A DNA stretch of 64,000 nt from an uncultured Eubacteriales bacterium (GTDB lineage: Bacteria; Bacillota; Clostridia; Oscillospirales; Oscillospiraceae): assembly GCA_900545515.1 (NCBI GenBank), contig UQZA01000010.1, positions 22,915 to 86,914 of the forward strand, written 5' to 3'. Below, piece by piece: positions 16,972 through 26,191 of the stretch (its first letter is position 1; every line of letters begins with the position of its first letter). Made by a program: the position numbers and the translations under genes. The notes beneath the pieces are model-generated. The model had not been told where the DNA came from. It made no database searches and saw nothing but the letters and a program-made list of their open reading frames with translations.

Positions 16972-18410
16972 GGACCACATTCAGCCGTCTCTCTTCCGTG
17001 ACGGCCCTGATTATCCTGGTGGCTGTAGTAGGCCTGGGCATGTCCTTCCGCGTCATGGTAAAAAACTACCTGGCAGATGAGCAGAAGGAAACTCTGCAAG
17101 CCAGGGCAGCTGCCGCATCAGAGCTCGCCGCCGATTATGTAGGGTACGCTTCCACCTTTGGGTTGGACGTCTCCACAAAGTTTCACAAGACTCTGTCTTT
17201 CGCATCTCAATTCTCCCAGACCGATACCCTGGTGTGCAACACCCAGGGGCAGGTCATCACCTGTTCCTGTCAGGAGTTCTGGTGCAAGCACATCGGCATG
17301 ACCCTGGATCCGAATTACGTGCAGGAGGTGCTCCTCCATGGGGAGGACTCCCGTACCGGGATTTTAACCGGCGTCTACGAAGAAAACCGCTACCTGGTGG
17401 CGCAGGTCTGTACCATGTCTGACGGAACCGTGGGCGGCCTGGTGCTGGTATCGGAGCCGGTGCAGGGCATTGGCGAGATTCTGTCTCAAATTACCCAGAT
17501 GTTTATATTTGTGGCCCTCATTGTGCTGCTGATCACGGTGATATGCTTTTCCATCTTCAGCCAGAACCTGTGCCGCCCTCTGAAGGCCATGGCCAACGCC
17601 GCCAAGGAATTTGGCCACGGAAACCTGAAGGCCCGGGTGGAGACCAGCGGCGACTATACCCAGGAAATTGACGAGCTGGCCATCGCTTTCAACAACATGG
17701 CCTCCTCCCTGGAGCAGAGCGAGTACCAGCGCCAGGAATTTGTCGCCAATGTGAGCCACGAGCTGAAAACCCCCATGACCACCATCGGCGGCTATGTGGA
17801 TGGCATCCTGGACGGCACCATCCCGCCGGAACGGGAGCGGAAATACCTGAGTCTGGTCTCCAGCGAAATCAAGCGTCTGAGCCGCCTGGTGCGAAGCATG
17901 CTGGACGTGTCCCGTCTCCAGGATCAGGGCATCCCGCCGGAAAAAATGGTACGCTTTGACGTAGCCGAGTGTCTGGGGCAGGTACTCATCACCTTCGAGC
18001 AGAAAATCAACGACAAGCACCTGGATGTGGCAGTGAACTTCCCGGAATATTCCGTCTATGCCCAGGGTGAGCTGGACGCCATCACCCAGGTGGCCTACAA
18101 CCTCATTGATAACGCCGTCAAATTTTGCCCTCCCGGCGGCCAGCTGGGTCTGAGCCTCCGGGAATCCGGCTCCAAGGTTTATGTCTCCGTCTCCAACACC
18201 GGCGACACCATCCCCCCAGAGGAGCTCCCTCTGGTCTTTGACCGGTTCCACAAGATAGACAAAAGCCGAAGCCTGAACCGGGACGGCTGGGGGTTGGGCC
18301 TTTATATTGTAAAAACCATTATTTGCAGCCACGGCGAGGACATTTCCGTCACCAGCCGGGACGGCAAGACCGAATTCACCTTCACCCTGGCTGGGGTAAA
18401 CAGTCTGTAA
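16968..18410 (+). CDS. Membrane sensor histidine kinase with Cys-rich extracytoplasmic domain
   Basis: The 480-residue protein starts at GTG 16968, sharing bases with the response regulator stop. It has a membrane helix near residues 10-30, an extracytoplasmic domain of about 145 residues, a second helix near 180-202, a HAMP linker, the dimerisation box with phospho-His in VSHELKTPMT, and an ATPase domain (NLIDNAVKF, DRFHKID, GWGLGLYIV). The outside domain contains a compact cluster, VITCSCQEFWCKH, plus an earlier Cys. This could bind metal or form disulfides and is a candidate sensory site. Its partner is the regulator just upstream. Confidence 0.93.
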   Translation: MRTTFSRLSSVTALIILVAVVGLGMSFRVMVKNYLADEQKETLQARAAAASELAADYVGYASTFGLDVSTKFHKTLSFASQFSQTDTLVCNTQGQVITCSCQEFWCKHIGMTLDPNYVQEVLLHGEDSRTGILTGVYEENRYLVAQVCTMSDGTVGGLVLVSEPVQGIGEILSQITQMFIFVALIVLLITVICFSIFSQNLCRPLKAMANAAKEFGHGNLKARVETSGDYTQEIDELAIAFNNMASSLEQSEYQRQEFVANVSHELKTPMTTIGGYVDGILDGTIPPERERKYLSLVSSEIKRLSRLVRSMLDVSRLQDQGIPPEKMVRFDVAECLGQVLITFEQKINDKHLDVAVNFPEYSVYAQGELDAITQVAYNLIDNAVKFCPPGGQLGLSLRESGSKVYVSVSNTGDTIPPEELPLVFDRFHKIDKSRSLNRDGWGLGLYIVKTIICSHGEDISVTSRDGKTEFTFTLAGVNSL

Positions 18411-18420
18411 TTGCGAGGCA

Positions 18421-19725
18421 ATGCTTATGTTCCACGATGACAAAGGCCCCTTGGAGCCGGAATATACCCCCTTCCCTCAGACCCAGGAAGAGCGGTTCAG
18501 CGGTTTCTATGAGACCGGAAATATCCGTCCCCCAAAGAACCACGGCGGTTGGGTGGCTGCCGTGCTTCTGACCTGTATTTTTCTGGGCGGCCTGGCCGGC
18601 GGCGCCATTCTCATCAACCTGAGTGAACACATGCAGCAGGAAACGTCGCCGGAGGTCCAGTCGCCCACCAATCCGGTTACCCTGACAGAAACTCAGTCCT
18701 CCGAGCCCATGGAAACGGAGCAGCCCATTCTGGAGGCTACTGGGCCCCACGGCGACGATACGGAGCTTATCATATCCAGCGCATCGGAAGCCGTTCCCAA
18801 TATCCCCCAATCCGGCGGGCTTTCTTTGCAGGAGATCTACCGGAAGGTGAGCCCTTCTGTGGTGTCCATCACCGCCCAGCAAGCAAGCGGCACCTCCTAC
18901 GGCTCCGGGATCATCATGTCCCAGTCCGGCTATATCATTACCAACTGCCATGTGGTCAATGAAGCCTATCACCTCCTGGTCACCTTGTCTGACGGGCAGG
19001 AGCATGATGCCCAGCTAGTGGGGAAGGACAGCATCAGTGACTTGGCCGTCCTGCACATCGACGCCACGGGACTGACTGCGGCAGAATTCGGAGATTCCAC
19101 CCAAGCGCAGGTGGGAGACGCCGTAGTCGCCATTGGAGATCCTCTGGGCACAGAGCTCCGGGGCACCATGACGAGCGGCATCATCTCCGCCATCAACCGG
19201 AACCTCACCATTCAGGGACACGCGTTCACCCTGATTCAGACCACTGCAGCTCTGAACAAAGGCAACTCCGGAGGGCCTCTCATCAACTGCTATGGTCAGG
19301 TCATCGGCATCAACACCGCCAAAATCGGGGACTATTACAGCAGCGCCGGGGTGGAAGGGCTGGGCTTTGCCATTCCCGTCCACATTGCCAAGGATGTGGT
19401 GGACCAGCTCATTGAGACCGGCTATATCCCAGGCCGCCCATCTCTTGGCGTGGAGACCGTGGTGCTGGACTTACAGGACCGGCTGTACTTCAATTTGCCT
19501 GACGGCCTGTATATCACCAGCGTGGATGAAAGCTCCAACTCCTGGGCTGTTGGCATCCGGCCCAGAGACCTGCTCATCAGCGTCAACGGGCAGAGCGTCA
19601 CCTCTCAGGAGGAGCTGGCCGCTGCCCTCAGCAGTTTCTCCGTTGGGGACTCAGTCAACGTGATCATCTACCGGTCCGGCCGGCAGTTGACGGCAGACAT
19701 TGTCCTGCAGGAGGCGACACAGTAG
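18421..19725 (+). CDS. htrA: HtrA/DegP-like membrane serine protease with PDZ domain
   Basis: The 434-residue protein has a cytoplasmic N-terminus of about 43 residues, one membrane helix (GWVAAVLLTCIFLGGLAGGA), a Pro/Thr/Glu-rich linker, and a trypsin-like domain with catalytic His177 (TNCHVV), Asp207 (ISDLAV) and Ser283 (GNSGGP). A PDZ domain follows from about residue 335. The family degrades misfolded exported proteins. It begins 10 bases after the kinase stop, so it is probably in the two-component operon, as with CssRS-HtrA. The ribosome site (GCGAGG) is weak, and a second ATG two codons later is equally possible. Confidence 0.92.
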   Translation: MLMFHDDKGPLEPEYTPFPQTQEERFSGFYETGNIRPPKNHGGWVAAVLLTCIFLGGLAGGAILINLSEHMQQETSPEVQSPTNPVTLTETQSSEPMETEQPILEATGPHGDDTELIISSASEAVPNIPQSGGLSLQEIYRKVSPSVVSITAQQASGTSYGSGIIMSQSGYIITNCHVVNEAYHLLVTLSDGQEHDAQLVGKDSISDLAVLHIDATGLTAAEFGDSTQAQVGDAVVAIGDPLGTELRGTMTSGIISAINRNLTIQGHAFTLIQTTAALNKGNSGGPLINCYGQVIGINTAKIGDYYSSAGVEGLGFAIPVHIAKDVVDQLIETGYIPGRPSLGVETVVLDLQDRLYFNLPDGLYITSVDESSNSWAVGIRPRDLLISVNGQSVTSQEELAAALSSFSVGDSVNVIIYRSGRQLTADIVLQEATQ

Positions 19726-19764
19726 AACCGGGACTGATTTTAAAACAAACTGAGAGCATATTCC

Positions 19765-19812
19765 AAAGCTTGCTGCAAAAGCGGTGCCGTCCGCCTTTGC
19801 AGCAAGCTTTTT
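19765..19812 (+). terminator. Intrinsic terminator of the two-component/htrA operon
   Basis: AAAGCTTGCTGCAAA pairs with TTTGCAGCAAGCTTT across an apical segment and ends in TTTTT, 40 bases after the htrA stop. Confidence 0.85.
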
Positions 19813-19886
19813 GGCCACTCCGCCTCCTCCCTCCGGCCCGCCAGGTGGGATACAGCCGGTTTTCTCGGGAAAAATGGAAATTTTCA

Positions 19887-19915
19887 TTGCAGAAATGGCA
19901 AAGCTGTATTATAAT
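19887..19915 (+). promoter_or_regulatory. Promoter of the second nucleotidyltransferase gene
   Basis: TTGCAG, a 17-base spacer and a perfect TATAAT. The predicted leader is about 100 bases and contains a small GCTCC/GGAGC hairpin near 19970, close to a TTTT run. Confidence 0.8.
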
Positions 19916-20022
19916 GGGCAGAAATCAACCTGGACATTTTCACATGCTGCATCACATAATTTCGGGTGGCGCTCCAAAAAACGGAGCTGCTGCTTTTGAG
20001 AATACAATTGGGAGGTTATTTT

Positions 20023-20952
20023 ATGCAAAAACCTGTTTTGGTGGTCATGGCTGCCGGTATGGGAAGCCGGTACGGCGGCCTAAAGCAGCTGGACCCCGTC
20101 GGCCCCGGTGGTCAACTGATCATCGATTATTCCCTATTTGACGCCCACCGGGCCGGCTTTGAAACGGTGATTTTCGTCATCAAGCCGGAGATTGAGGCGG
20201 CCTTCCGGGCCGGAATCGGGGACCGCATTGCAAAAAAGATGGAGGTTCACTATGTGTTCCAGCGGCCGGATGACCTGCCCCAGGGCTATGCAGTCCCCGA
20301 GGGCCGGGTGAAGCCCTGGGGCACAGCTCAGGCGGTCCTGGCAGCCCGGGAGCTCATAGACGGCCCCTTCGCCGTCATCAATTCCGATGATTACTACGGC
20401 CCCCACGGCTTCCAAGAGATCTACCACTATCTGGTGAGCCACCCGGACCTGGAAAGCTGCTATGAATACGCCATGGTGGGCTACCTGCTTCAAAACACCG
20501 TAACGGAAAACGGCCACGTGGCCCGGGGCATCTGCCAAGAAACGCCGGACGGGTTCCTCCACAGCGTGGTGGAGCGGACCCACATCGAAAAGGGCGAGAC
20601 CTGTCCCCGCTTCACCGAGGACGGGGGGAACACCTGGCAGGAGCTGCCGGGAGACACGGTGGTATCCATGAACCTCTGGGGCTTTACCCGCAGCTACCTG
20701 GACGAGGCTTGGGCCCGGTTCCCCGCCTTCCTGGAGCAGGCCCTGAAGGCAGACCCCATGAAAGCGGAGTACTACCTGCCCACCGTGGTCAGCCAGCTTC
20801 TGGCAGATGGAAAGGCACGGGTGAAAGTCCTGCGGAGCCATGACAAGTGGTACGGCGTCACCTATCAGGAGGACAAGCCCACCGTGGTAGCCGCCATCGC
20901 CGCCATGACCGCCCAGGGTCTGTATCCGGAAAACCTGTGGTCCACCTGCTGA
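20023..20952 (+). CDS. Nucleotidyltransferase family protein (paralogue of the left-end gene)
   Basis: The start at ATG 20023 has GGGAGGT eight bases upstream; the frame extends left to 19966 without a ribosome site. The 309-residue product has the nucleotidyltransferase loop (MAAGMGSRYGG, KQLDPVGP), PWGTAQAVLA, and the metal site NSDDYYG, followed by a region conserved with the copy at 1-890 (SMNLWGFT versus SMNMWGMT). It probably activates a sugar or alcohol phosphate with a nucleotide for a surface glycan, but the substrate is not determinable and the gene stands alone with its own promoter and terminator. Confidence 0.88.
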   Translation: MQKPVLVVMAAGMGSRYGGLKQLDPVGPGGQLIIDYSLFDAHRAGFETVIFVIKPEIEAAFRAGIGDRIAKKMEVHYVFQRPDDLPQGYAVPEGRVKPWGTAQAVLAARELIDGPFAVINSDDYYGPHGFQEIYHYLVSHPDLESCYEYAMVGYLLQNTVTENGHVARGICQETPDGFLHSVVERTHIEKGETCPRFTEDGGNTWQELPGDTVVSMNLWGFTRSYLDEAWARFPAFLEQALKADPMKAEYYLPTVVSQLLADGKARVKVLRSHDKWYGVTYQEDKPTVVAAIAAMTAQGLYPENLWSTC

Positions 20953-21019
20953 CCGCTTTCTTCCTCCCTCAGGGGAGAGGAATCTGATTTCAGATCTCAA
21001 GCAACACATACCAAGCTCA

Positions 21020-21076
21020 AAGCCTTCCCTCCCGGATTCACAGGGTGTTTCCATCCGGGTGGGAAGGCTTTTCCTT
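21020..21076 (+). terminator. Terminator of the second nucleotidyltransferase gene
   Basis: AAGCCTTCCCTCCCGGAT pairs with ATCCGGGTGGGAAGGCTT (one mismatch) around a 15-base loop and is followed by TTCCTTT. It sits between convergent genes and may serve both strands. Confidence 0.75.
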
Positions 21077-21183
21077 TGCTTGCGTATGAAGCCTGTGCCG
21101 GCAAGGCAGCCAAACAAGGGCTCCCGCGTCCATAGTGACATCCTGGCGTTGTCGGCATAGGCCTCAGGCCTTGCCGGAGTTGG

Positions 21184-24100
21184 TCAGAGCTGCACGTCCA
21201 GCGACAGCCGGTGGAGCAGGGCGGCCAGCTGGCACCGGAGGGCGATGCCTTTAGGCGCCAGGCTGGTTTCCGTAACGCCCTCTACCAGGCCTGCCGCCAC
21301 AGCCCAGCTCATGGCGTCCTGGGCGTAGGGTTGGATCAAGGTCCGGTCTTCAAAGGCCTCCAGGTTGGCTCTTGCGCTCACATCTTCCCCCCGGAAGGCG
21401 GCATAGCGGTACAGTATGGTAGCCAGCTCCTGGCGGGTAATGGCTTGATTCGGCCGGAAGGTACCGTCTCCGTAGCCCTTCACCAGCCCCTTGGCTTGGG
21501 CCCAGGCTACAGCCGCCCCGTAATACCGGGCAGGATTTACGTCCACAAAATCTGCTTCCGGTGCTTCCGGGCATTCCTCCAGACGGTGCAGAACCGTTGC
21601 CACCATGCCTCTGGTTACCGCCGTCTGGGGCTGGAAATGGGTCTCGTCCATTCCCTTGAGGATTCCCCGGCAGAAGGTATATGCCACATCCTCATAGAAC
21701 CAGTCTGTGTCGTTCACATCCACAAAGGGATGCTCCTGGGGCACAGAGCCTTCCACGGTCCGCACCCCGCTGTAGGCCACAATGGCGCCGCGTTGATCCT
21801 TAGCCACTGCGTACACATCGCCTACGGTCTGCCCCAATGGCAGCTCCACCGTGCCCTGCGCCTCGGCCTGGGCAATCCGGGTGTCGGTCAGGATGCTAGC
21901 CTGGAAGCCGGTGACCTCCAGGGTCTTAGGCGTTTGCCGGTCAAAGGTCACCGGCAGCTCTGCAATGTCCACGTCCGAAGCCACTGTGCCAATGCCATAG
22001 CGATCCAGCTTGGGGGTGTCGTAGTAGTTGAAGTCATCCAAAATGGGAGAGTAGGAATTGAGATATACTTTGTCATTGGCCAGGTCGAAGTATATCATTT
22101 TGATATACCCCTGGCCGCCGCCGGGCGCACTCTGATAGTCGGTGCAGATCCGGTAAACCACCCGCTCTTCCACACCGTCGCCGTCGTCATCAAAGCCCAC
22201 AAAGTTCAAAGACGCGCCGTGGTAATGGCCGTTTAGCATCGCAATGACATTGGGATGATCCCGACAGACCTGCTCCACCAAAAGGTCGCTGAAGTAATCG
22301 GGCACCGCTTTGGCATTGATGCCCGGGTGGGTGCAGAGAATGGCCTTCCGGTCCGGATACTGCTCCAGGACGCTGTTGATCCACTCCACCTCCGGGGTGT
22401 AGATATCCCATGACATGTAGATGAGGAGGAGCTTCTCTCCGTCTACCTGGACCAGATCGTAATGGCCCTTGTTGTCCTCATAGGTCCCGCCATACCAGGG
22501 ATTTCCCTCATAGCGGAAGGCGCCAAAGTACTTGTTGTACAGCTCGTAATTTTCGTTTCCGTGGGCCACGTCGTGGTTACCGCCCAGGACGCCATAGGGA
22601 AGGCCTGCGTCTTCCAGCTTTTCCAGTTCCCGGGAGGCGTTTTCAAACTGATACGCCTCGTTGAATTCGTCTACAATGTCGCCAGTGTGGATCACGTATT
22701 CGATGCCCAGCCGGTCCTTTTGATCTACAATCCAATCGGTGACCGCATCAAAGTTCTCCATAAACTGTTCGGAATAATACTGAGTGTCCGTAATCCAGGC
22801 AAAGGCAAAGTCATACTGCTCCGGAATTCCGGCGCCATCCCAGACATAGTCATTTGCCACTGTGTCCGCCGTAGCAGGCCGGGTTGTCACCGGCTGGTAT
22901 TCTGCGCCTCGAGCCTGGACCAGAACGGTGAGCTTGCCATCGGACGCCAGACCCTCCAGATTGACAATGGCCGTAACGACCCCCTTCTCCTCCCAGCTCT
23001 CCAGAGGCTGCCAGGTATTGGCCTGGGTCAGAGCGTACAGGCGGACCGGCTGGTTGTAGTCGGCCTGGGCGGTCACATCCAACCGGATATTGCCTGCCGT
23101 CTGACCTTTGGTGTCCACGGTAAACACTTCATAGGGCAGCTGACCGTTTTGAGAAACCACAGTCTGCAACGTCTCTGCCGTTTCCTGGGAGAAGGTGGAG
23201 TCCCCGATGCCGGTGGATACCGCGTACTCCGGCAGAGAAACCGCCTGAAGAACCTCCACCGTCGCCGCCGCCTCCGGTGCTTCCACCGTGGCGGTTGCGG
23301 GATAGGCGGATACCGCAAGGCCCATATTCACCCCGACCGGCGTTGGCTCCGGATCCGGAATCGGCTTCCTATTGTCCACCGTGAACTGGAAACTCTTGGC
23401 TGCCCCGGTGGAGGTGGCGACTGTCAAGGTATGCGCACCATCCGCCAGAGATGTGGTATCCAAAACTCCCGCCACGCCGTCTACCTTGCCGGCGGGGACC
23501 TCAAAGGTCATGATTACTTTTTTGTTGCAATCGGCGCTGTCTCCTACCTTCAGCTCCTCGGTGAGACTCAGGGCCGTACCATACTCGTTGACCATGGCAA
23601 TGGGGCGCAGCTCCGTTCCATCGGTGAGGCTCAGGGCCATGTGGCTGACATAGAAGTCATCGTTGTTGGCGTCGGTATCGTTTTCCCAGGTGGAACCATA
23701 GGTGCCAGGCCAAATTTCCAGCTGGATTTGGGCAGAGCCATCCTCCCGGTAAGTGAAATATTTCTGATCCACAAAAATCGCCATAGAGGAGTCTGAGGGG
23801 ATCTCACTGCATTTGGAAAAGTTTTTGATGATCTGGTCGCCACATACCAGGGCGTTTTTGAAATAGCTATCTACCCCCCGGTGGGTGAAGGTGAAGAAGG
23901 CGCCCAGCTCCAGAGACGGGTGGAGATTCAGCTCCTGGCCATCCACCTGGGCAGTGTATGCTTCCGCAGTGCCGGAAAAGTCCTTGGCCGTAACCGCTAC
24001 CTGACCCGAAACCGCTTCATCTGTGGGGAAATTGACTCGCAGGCCCGTCTGGCCATCGTCCAAATGGTCCACCTGAATCCGGCGCACTGGGGTCGTGGTG

Positions 24101-25695
24101 GTGCGATACGCGTTGGCCGCCTTCACATAGTAGTCCACATAGTCCGCATGGAGCAGCACATCCGATGGGATAAAGGCATACCACTTATTATAAATGGCGA
24201 AGCTGGTGGTTTCCACGGAGGTATCCTTCTCCATCCGGGACGTCCGGTAAAACAGGGTGATGGACTGTACCGGCATGGCAGCGGTGCCCGAAAACTGGTA
24301 GGGAATCCGCAGGAACTGCCCCTGCTCCACAGAGGTCCGACCGTCCAGTCGTGTCAGCTCAGGGCTGGAGCCGTCATCTGCCGGGAAGGTCACCTGGGCA
24401 GCAGACACCTGGCCCATGTTGGTGGTTACCTGGCTGCGGGAAACCAGCATCTCCGGCCCCTCAGGGTTCACCCGGAGCTCCACGCTGCGGTTGTCCTTGA
24501 GATCTGTGACGCCGTCCCAGAAATACCAGCTCTCCAGGGTTTTTCCCCCATCTGTCTCCTTCCGGTACAGCTCCAACCCACGCAAGGTATTCCCCAGACC
24601 GTTCTGGGCGGTAAAGACGTAAACCGGCACATCGCCGTCTATGGAATAGGCCTCCCGAAATTCCTCCTCACTGGGGTAACGGTCATAGCTTCCCGCCAGG
24701 GCCTCTGCCCGGTAGCACCATAGCACTGCGGCAGTGCCTGCTGGAAGGATGCAGCCTTCCGAATTCAGTTCACCGCTGCCGGTCAGCCGGTACAGGGGCA
24801 GAGACTTGCTGCTATTCTCCTTCAATCGGTACACCAGTTCATATTCCGCATTCAGGTCCACCGGCCGGCCTGTGGTGTTGTACACCTCCAGGCACTCCAT
24901 GACATCGTTGCTGCCGCTGCCGAACTGTCCGTCTCGATTGCTGTCGTTGGGCCGGATTTCCGTAATATACACGCCTTCAGGCGTTAAGTTCGCCGGTGCG
25001 GAAACCGGGCGCTGGCCATTGAGCTGGCCTGCATACACCAGACCCGCCGTGGTGGGCTTTTTGGCCTCATACACCAGCATATTGCTGCCAAAATCGGGAA
25101 TCCGGAGACTGACCGCCAGACCGTCGGCTGTCACAGCATCGGTGGTGGAATTGTAATGATAGTATGAGGTCACCTCTCCGGCGCTGTTTTTCAGGGCAAA
25201 GCCCCGGTCATTTTCTGCAAAGCCGTTTTGCCCGGAAACCCGGTAAACCCGGACCCCTGAGGGAACCCTCATGGCCTGACGGAATTGGGCCTCCGAGGCG
25301 TAGCTGGCCCCCTCCTCTCCTCCCAGGTCGGTCCGCTGGCTCCACAGCACCACCGTCTCCCCGGGTGCAACCGCTGTGCTGCCGTCTGGGGCGGAGATCG
25401 TGAGCTCTTTCATCACGTAGGCGTCTCCCGACGGGTACTCGTACCACAGGGTGTAGTCACTGCCCAACTCCACAGACCGGTCCGAGGTGTTAATCACCTC
25501 CACGAACTCCATATGGTCGCTGGAATTGTCGAAGAGATCTTCCCGTTTCACATCGTTTTGATAAATTTCTGTGATCCACAGGCCTGGCTCCGCCGGCTTT
25601 TCCTCTGCTCCACGGACTCTGGGCGCCGTCAGGGCAAAGGCCGAAACCGCCATGATCATAGACAGGCCGGTGGAGATCCATTTTTTCCACTTCAT
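21184..25695 (-). CDS. Surface protein: two lamin-tail domains, calcineurin-like phosphoesterase, three SLH repeats
   Basis: About 1503 residues. After a signal peptide (residues of about 1-30) come two lamin-tail domains (LWITEIYQND and VYITEIRPND starts), an Ig-like middle region, a metallophosphoesterase with HTGDIVDE, GGNHDVAHG, CTHPGI and NGHYHGA, and three SLH motifs (FVDVNDTDWFYE, FVDVNPARYYGA, FEDRTLIQPYAQ). It is exported and held on the wall; the enzyme part could attack extracellular nucleotides, phospholipids or phosphosugars. I prefer ATG 25695, with GGAAAGGA seven bases upstream, over ATG 25704. It is the second SLH-anchored protein in the window and stands alone between two terminator/promoter regions. 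Confidence 0.88.
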   Translation of the reverse strand: MKWKKWISTGLSMIMAVSAFALTAPRVRGAEEKPAEPGLWITEIYQNDVKREDLFDNSSDHMEFVEVINTSDRSVELGSDYTLWYEYPSGDAYVMKELTISAPDGSTAVAPGETVVLWSQRTDLGGEEGASYASEAQFRQAMRVPSGVRVYRVSGQNGFAENDRGFALKNSAGEVTSYYHYNSTTDAVTADGLAVSLRIPDFGSNMLVYEAKKPTTAGLVYAGQLNGQRPVSAPANLTPEGVYITEIRPNDSNRDGQFGSGSNDVMECLEVYNTTGRPVDLNAEYELVYRLKENSSKSLPLYRLTGSGELNSEGCILPAGTAAVLWCYRAEALAGSYDRYPSEEEFREAYSIDGDVPVYVFTAQNGLGNTLRGLELYRKETDGGKTLESWYFWDGVTDLKDNRSVELRVNPEGPEMLVSRSQVTTNMGQVSAAQVTFPADDGSSPELTRLDGRTSVEQGQFLRIPYQFSGTAAMPVQSITLFYRTSRMEKDTSVETTSFAIYNKWYAFIPSDVLLHADYVDYYVKAANAYRTTTTPVRRIQVDHLDDGQTGLRVNFPTDEAVSGQVAVTAKDFSGTAEAYTAQVDGQELNLHPSLELGAFFTFTHRGVDSYFKNALVCGDQIIKNFSKCSEIPSDSSMAIFVDQKYFTYREDGSAQIQLEIWPGTYGSTWENDTDANNDDFYVSHMALSLTDGTELRPIAMVNEYGTALSLTEELKVGDSADCNKKVIMTFEVPAGKVDGVAGVLDTTSLADGAHTLTVATSTGAAKSFQFTVDNRKPIPDPEPTPVGVNMGLAVSAYPATATVEAPEAAATVEVLQAVSLPEYAVSTGIGDSTFSQETAETLQTVVSQNGQLPYEVFTVDTKGQTAGNIRLDVTAQADYNQPVRLYALTQANTWQPLESWEEKGVVTAIVNLEGLASDGKLTVLVQARGAEYQPVTTRPATADTVANDYVWDGAGIPEQYDFAFAWITDTQYYSEQFMENFDAVTDWIVDQKDRLGIEYVIHTGDIVDEFNEAYQFENASRELEKLEDAGLPYGVLGGNHDVAHGNENYELYNKYFGAFRYEGNPWYGGTYEDNKGHYDLVQVDGEKLLLIYMSWDIYTPEVEWINSVLEQYPDRKAILCTHPGINAKAVPDYFSDLLVEQVCRDHPNVIAMLNGHYHGASLNFVGFDDDGDGVEERVVYRICTDYQSAPGGGQGYIKMIYFDLANDKVYLNSYSPILDDFNYYDTPKLDRYGIGTVASDVDIAELPVTFDRQTPKTLEVTGFQASILTDTRIAQAEAQGTVELPLGQTVGDVYAVAKDQRGAIVAYSGVRTVEGSVPQEHPFVDVNDTDWFYEDVAYTFCRGILKGMDETHFQPQTAVTRGMVATVLHRLEECPEAPEADFVDVNPARYYGAAVAWAQAKGLVKGYGDGTFRPNQAITRQELATILYRYAAFRGEDVSARANLEAFEDRTLIQPYAQDAMSWAVAAGLVEGVTETSLAPKGIALRCQLAALLHRLSLDVQL

Positions 25696-25826
25696 GTTGT
25701 TCATCCTTTCCGTACATCCTCATGGTCTGCACAGGTATACCATACTTCGTTTTCCCCGTCTCTTCCATCTGCCCAGGGTAAAATTGTGTTAAGATCTGGA
25801 GATGTTTTGATTTTTTCATTTTACCC

Positions 25827-25855
25827 TTGCAATTTGGAACTCCCTATGCTAGAAT
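25827..25855 (+). promoter_or_regulatory. Promoter of the pheST transcript
   Basis: TTGCAA, 17 bases, TAGAAT. Transcription would begin near 25862 and enter the T-box leader. Confidence 0.75.
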
Positions 25856-25864
25856 AGCCAAGAA

Positions 25865-26120
25865 TATGGAAAAGCTGTGAACGGGCCGCCTGGTGCTGGT
25901 TTGCGCGATGCAGAGAGAGCGGGATGGTGTGAGCCGCTCCGCGTGCAGCACAGGGCTTTCTCCCGGGAGCCGCCGCCTGAACATGGAGTAGGGCGCGCCG
26001 GTCGGCCGCCGTTACCGGTCAGGGGCGTAGCTGCGCCCTCATGAAGTGCGCCGTTTGGCGAATTGCGGGTGGTACCGCGGAGGAATTTCCTTCGTCCCCA
26101 TGGGGACGGAGGCTTTTTTA
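25865..26120 (+). promoter_or_regulatory. T-box leader (tRNA-Phe sensing) of pheST
   Basis: The leader contains the AGAGAGCGGG motif of stem I (25910s), the GAGTAGG linker (25988 on), the conserved T-box core GGGTGGTACCGCGG (26067-26080) and a terminator (CCGTCCCC/GGGGACGG-like stem, then CTTTTTT at 26091-26118). The antiterminator bulge reads TGGT, matching an uncharged ...ACCA 3' end with an A discriminator, as in tRNA-Phe. The only clear Phe codon in stem I is TTC at about 25958-25960, a probable specifier. Uncharged tRNA-Phe would favour read-through into pheS. Confidence 0.92.
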
Positions 26121-26191
26121 TTCTTCCCCCAGCGTGCCATGCCGATCAATACCAGAAGACGCCTTGCCTTCAGTAAAGGAGATGGATCACA

